This document shows positions 59,086-64,000 of a stretch of DNA of 64,000 nt, piece after piece. Position 1 is the stretch's first letter. The number at the start of each line of letters is the position of its first letter. Origin of the DNA: Ophiocordyceps camponoti-saundersi (nom. inval.) (Eukaryota; Ascomycota; Sordariomycetes; Hypocreales; Ophiocordycipitaceae); NCBI GenBank assembly GCA_003339415.1, contig PDHQ01000175.1:1-64000 (forward strand), read 5' to 3'. Made by a program: the position numbers and the translations under genes. The notes below the pieces were generated by a model. That model saw only the letters and a program-made list of their open reading frames with translations, searched no databases and was not told the DNA's origin.

Positions 59086-62000
59086 GTATATTTAAACTAA
59101 AAGTTTTAGTTTTATATAAGTAAATATTAAAATAATTAAAGTATTTTCTTTCCCACTTTAAACTTTATATATAACTCCTTTTAATATATATTAATTAGTA
59201 TAGCGCTACTTATAATTACTTTTAAAAAAGATATATAAAACCTTTTTTTAATTCTTAAATTTAAAGACTTTTTAAACGCTTTAAGCTTTAATATTATAAC
59301 TTATAAACTTATCGCTTTAGTATAAGAAATATAATAATAAGCGTAAGTTATAGCTAAGAAAATATATAATAAGTAAAAGATTTAAGCTAATAAGAAATAT
59401 TACTTAGTAAATTTTATTATTAATAATAAAATATTCTTTAGCTAGAAAAGCTTTTTTATAACCGCTTTTATAATATATTTTAATATATAATAATTAAGAC
59501 TTTTTATAACTATAAAAAAATAAAAGTTTAATTATATTTTTAACTTATTAAATAGTTATTAGATAATAAATTTATTTTACGTTAATTATTTTTAGAAAGC
59601 TATTATAAATCCCTTACTTAGCTAAAAAATACTTTTTATAAAACTAGAAAATATTAATAATATATTAAAATAAAAAGGAAATTAGATTTTTTAATCTTAT
59701 ATTATAAAATAATACTATTAGTTAAAATACTAAATTTATTAATATAGTTATAACTTAAACTAAATATAATATTTTATTAAGAATTTTTAATATATATTAA
59801 TAGCTTTTAAAGAATTTTATAATTACTTTTTAGTATAATAGTCTTACTAAGAGTGCGATACTAAAGTAAGCTAAAAAGGAGTTATAATTAAAGCTATTAA
59901 AGAGAGGAAGGAGAGGGGAGAGAAACCCCCCTCTTAAGCTAGCTATATACCCCGCGTAATAACTAAGCGCTATTAGGAAGACCTAAATATATCCGCTATA
60001 ATCCCCCCTATCTAGCTATAATTAGTTATAAACTAATCCCTTATATAGCCCCCTCCTTAAACTAGCTAAGGAGGTAAGAGCGTAAAATAGAAAAGTTACG
60101 TATTATTACGCTAATAAGATACTTTATATAATCCCTAGCTAATAGCTTAATAGCCTCTATAAAGATAAGGATAAGAGGGTAGAAAAGCTTTTTTATAGCT
60201 TAAGGAATTAAACCCTAATCTTTATAAGGAAGATTCTAATAAGCTTAGAATTATAATATTACTTAAAGTAAGAAAAAATAAACTTATATATTAGTAGTAA
60301 AAACTTACTTATATAGCTAATATATAAGATTAGATAATACTATATTAATTATAGGAAGCTTAGAAGATACCCTAATTATAGTAAATAGTAAAGCTAGCTA
60401 TATATTTATTATTATATACTATTAGCGCTAGTTTATAAGCTAAGGCGTAATATAATTATAATATATACTTATTAATAAATTTACGCGCTTAAGCTACGCG
60501 CGGACTATTCTTATATAAGATAATATAATAAAGCTAGAAATTACTTAGGCTATAATATCTAGCGTATATTTATCCCTCTTTACTCGTTATCCCCTTAATT
60601 AAAATACTCCGAATTTACCTCTAATTACCCCGCTCCGCTTATAAAAAGCCTTAACCCTAATATCCCTATTTACTTATAAAATTTTAAATAGTTATACTTA
60701 AAATAACTAATTTAATAATACTAATAATAACGCTAGCGCTTAGTAATATTAGAATAAGATTATATAAATAAAATATTTATTAAGTTAATAAAAAGGGGGG
60801 GCGGTAAATTAATATATATATTAGGAATATTCTTAAAATTAAATACTTTATTAAAGCTTTAGAGAAAGCTAGTAAAGGCTATATATATTTTAAGCTAGTT
60901 TTTATAATCTAAGCGCTCTTATAACTCCTTATATAGCTTAGATAAGAGTAAAATAATCTTAGCGTAATTAGATTAATATAATAGCTTAGCTTTAAAAAGA
61001 GAAAACTTCTACTTTATAATATATTCTTTAAGGGCCTCTAATAGCCCCTAATATATCCTAATTAGGGAAAAACCTATATAGCGCTTTTTATAACTTTTCT
61101 TAAGAAGCTCGGAGATATATACTAAAAAGGCTTTAAGCTAAAAAGAAAAATCTATAGCTATAATAATATATAAAAAGAACGTTTACTAGAAAGTGCTAAG
61201 ATAAGAAAAAACGTAATAAAACTAGGACTTAGGCTCCCTAATTATAGCTCCGTTAATAGTAAATTTAGTATATATAATAGCTAGCTAAGAATCTAAGCTA
61301 AAATAAGCTAAGAGCGGCTTTAATATAGGTAAAATTTAATAGTATTCTATACTAAAATCTTACTTTTACGTTTAGTTAATAGTAAAAAGAGCTTTAATTA
61401 ATATAATAGTCTTACTAAGAGTATAATATTAAAATAAGCTAAAAAGGAGTTATAATTAAAGCTATTAAAAAGAGGAAGGAGAGGGGAGAGAAGCCCCCCT
61501 CCTAAGCTAGCTATATACCCCGCGCGATAACTAAGCGCTATTAGGAAGACCTAAATATATCCGCTATAATCCCCCTTATTTAGCTATAATTAGTTATAAA
61601 CTAATCTCTTATATTTAGCTATTATTAACTTATTAGTTAATTTTTAATATTAAATTAAAGCTGCTATTATAAATTATAAATATAAGAATAATAACTAAGA
61701 TAATATTATAATTTTTTAAAATATTCTTTTATATTATAAATATTATTAATTTTAGAAAGTATAATAAAATCTTTACTAAAAGGTAATATTATACGCTAAT
61801 ACTTTTAATAATTTCCTTTAAATATTTTATAGTAATTTCTAAAAATTTCTAATTATAATTATATAACTTTTAAAAACCTTATTATAAAATTACCTAAAAA
61901 ACTTTAAGGGAAATAATTACGAAATATAATTACTTCCTTATTAGGATTTTACTATACCCTCTCTTATCTTTATTAGTATATACTTTTATATATTTTATTA

Positions 62001-63345
62001 AAATTTTACTTATAAAAGTTTTTCTCTTTTTTCTTTTTTTCTCCTTAGCTTAGAATCTTTATTTATAATATTAATATAATTATTTACTTAATATATTCTA
62101 GCTATAATAATTATAGCTTAAGAATATATTAAGTAAATAATAATATTAATATTATAAATAAAAACTCTAAGCTAAAGAGAAAGGAAAGAAAAGAGAGAAG
62201 AACTCTTATAAATAAAATACTAGTAAAATATATAAAGGTATATATTAATAAGTATAAGAAAAAGTATAGTAAAATCTTAGTAAAAAAGTAATTATATTTT
62301 CTAGTAATTTCCCTTTAATTCTTTTTAGGTAATTTTATAATAAGATTTCTAAAAATTATATAAATATAATTAAAAATCCTTAGAAATAATTATAAAATAT
62401 TTAAAGAAAATACCTATAAGTATTAGTATATAATATTACTTTTTAATTAAGGTTTTAATATATTTATTAAAATTAATAATACTTACTATATAATAAAATA
62501 TTTAAGAAAATTATAATATTATTTTAATTATTCTGCTTAAAATTATAATTTACTATAATAGCTTTAATTTAATATTAAAAGTTAATAAGTAAGCTAGCGA
62601 TAGCTAGAAAATAGTTATAAAATTCTTTAAAAGCTATTAATATATATTAAAAGTTCTTTATAAAATATTATATTTTATTAAAATTATAATTATATTAATA
62701 AACTTAATATTTTAACTAATAGCGTTATTTTATAATATAAAATTTAAAAAAAATTTAATTAACTATTTATTTTAATAAATTATTAATATTTTCTAATTTA
62801 ATAAAAAGCGTCTTTTAGCTAAGTAAAAAGTTTATAATAGCTTTCGAAAAATAATTAGCGTAAAATAAGTTTAGTATCTTATAGCTATTAAATAAGTTAA
62901 AAATATAGCTATAGCTTTTTTTTAATAATTATAAAAAATATTAATTATTATATATTAAAGTATATTATAAATATAATTATAAAAAAACTTTTATAGCTAA
63001 GAAATATTTTATTATTAATTATAAAATTTACTAAATAATATTTCTTATTAGCTTATATATTTTATTTACTATACGCTTTTCTTATAATAGCTTAAGCTTA
63101 TTATTATATTTTTTATATTTAAGTAATAAGTTTATAAGTTATAGTAATAAGGCTTAAAGCGTGTAAGGTATTTTTAGGGCTAGGGACTAAAAGGGGGTTT
63201 TATATATCTTTTCTAAAAGTAATTATAAATAATATTATATTAATTAACGCGTGCTAAAAAGAGTTATACGCGAATTTTAAAGTAAGAAAGAAAATACTTT
63301 AATTATCTTAATATTTATTTATATAAAACTAAAGCTTTTAGTTTA
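59086..63345. repeat. Large palindrome P, about 1.23-kb arms, centre 62109
   Basis: The right arm 62110-63345 matches the reverse complement of the left arm, which consists of 61614-62108 joined to 59086-59828/59833 once the R1c insertion (59834-61613) is removed. The spacer at the centre is a single base (CTATAAT-A-ATTATAG at 62102-62116). The first 300 bp or so of each arm equal the TIR of family H; the remainder is not found in H. Two head-to-head element ends or a foldback-type transposon both fit. No frame is readable. Confidence 0.85.
59834..61613 (-). mobile_element. R1c: compact LTR element, complete, minus orientation
   Basis: 1,780 bp; LTRs 59834-60045 and 61402-61613, each 212 bp. 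The perfect 5-bp target duplication is TTTAG (59829-59833 and 61614-61618). It is inserted in the left arm of palindrome P, so it is younger than the palindrome. The interior is colinear with R1a and R1b in reverse. Confidence 0.94.
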
Positions 63346-63702
63346 ATTATTAATTAATTGTTTTTATATTTCTTTATATTTAAAAATAAAGGGCGCTATT
63401 ATAATAATATTTAATACTAATTAGCTAATTAATTTTATAAAGAAATTTTAAAATAAATAAGCTAGTTTAATAGTAGTAATAGATATACTTTAAGAAAAAT
63501 AACGCTAGACTAAAATAATATATTATTAGGGGGTTATATAAGCTATTATTAAATAGTCCCTAAAGTTTTTTTTAGTTCTTAAATATTTTTATAAATTAAA
63601 ACTTTAAAAGTAATAATAATAAAATAAAGGTTATTATTAAGTATATAGTATAGTTAAGTTTCCCTTATAAAAGAAAAGAATTAAGTAAAAATTAGCACTT
63701 TA
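63346..63702. other. AT-rich sequence, nothing recognised
   Basis: About 360 bp after the right arm of the palindrome, with no family match or frame. Confidence 0.5.
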
Positions 63703-64000
63703 CTTATTACTTTATTAAAAGCTAAAGTAAATATTAATAAGATTATTTTAAGAGATACTTTTATCTTTATATAAGTAATTATTAAATAAATAGCAGAGTT
63801 TAAAAGGGTTCGGGGAGGTGCCCCCTTTATTCTAACTTTATTAGTTAATAATATCTCTTTAGCTATTATAGCCGCGGTTTCCTCTTTTTTTTATAGCTCT
63901 AGGGGGAGCGGAATTTCTCCTATATAAGCTATAATTATAGCTAAAGCGCTAAAAAAAACTATTAAAAAATAAGTTTCTAAGTAATATAAGTAATAATTTA
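63703..64000 (+). mobile_element. Family B copy B9, cut by the window end
   Basis: It matches B2 from about 24572 onward (CTTATTACTTTATTAAAAGC start), so its 5' part of about 235 bp is missing. It runs off the window. Confidence 0.8.

Overview
The window is a gene desert from a filamentous ascomycete (Pezizomycotina-type) genome. It is built from transposons destroyed by repeat-induced point mutation (RIP). The evidence is direct: the dinucleotides CA and TG are almost gone on both strands (in 20041-20640 I count one of each), TA is in large excess, while CG, CC, CT and GC survive. That is the result of CpA to TpA change on both strands. It turns CAA/CAG/CGA/TGG codons into TAA/TAG stops, removes nearly every ATG, and almost removes TGA. 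There is no intact gene, rRNA, CRISPR array, or prokaryotic feature. The species cannot be told from this; an AT-isochore, perhaps pericentromeric or subtelomeric, is an inference.

Layout. 1-196 is a (TAA)n microsatellite. 197-7267 is heavily mutated sequence I cannot classify. 7268-17043 is a DNA-transposon-like element (family H, about 300-bp terminal inverted repeats). Nested inside it is a minus-strand Ty3/gypsy retrotransposon (8783-15715) with 252-bp LTRs and readable Gag, RT, RNase H and integrase relics. 17619-19600 is the first of nine copies of family B, about 1.86 kb. Family B has an (ATT)n tail and 12-15 bp target duplications, so it resembles a non-LTR retroelement. 22472-23750 is family C. 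23751-32366 is one 1.24-kb family D element split into four pieces by two B insertions (opposite orientations) and by an LTR element, F (28389-32003, 508-bp LTRs, target duplication GTTAT). An uninterrupted D copy at 52158-53402 proves the order of events. 33357-39534 is a B copy (B4) carrying an R1 insertion and another B (B5), plus a 1.4-kb tandem duplication that spans parts of all three. 40447-46598 holds B, C and a 0.93-kb direct repeat (G). 49594-51369 is a second complete R1. 58096-64000 holds fragments of C and B and a 1.23-kb-armed palindrome centred at 62109, whose left arm is split by a third complete R1.

R1 is a compact LTR element (about 1.78 kb, 212-bp LTRs, 5-bp target duplications CTTAC, GCRGC, TTTAG). 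It looks like a TRIM/LARD-type non-autonomous family. Nothing in the window can work as a gene system. Its value is a readable stratigraphy of insertions, duplications and RIP. Letters for families (B, C, D, F, G, H, P, R1) are mine.
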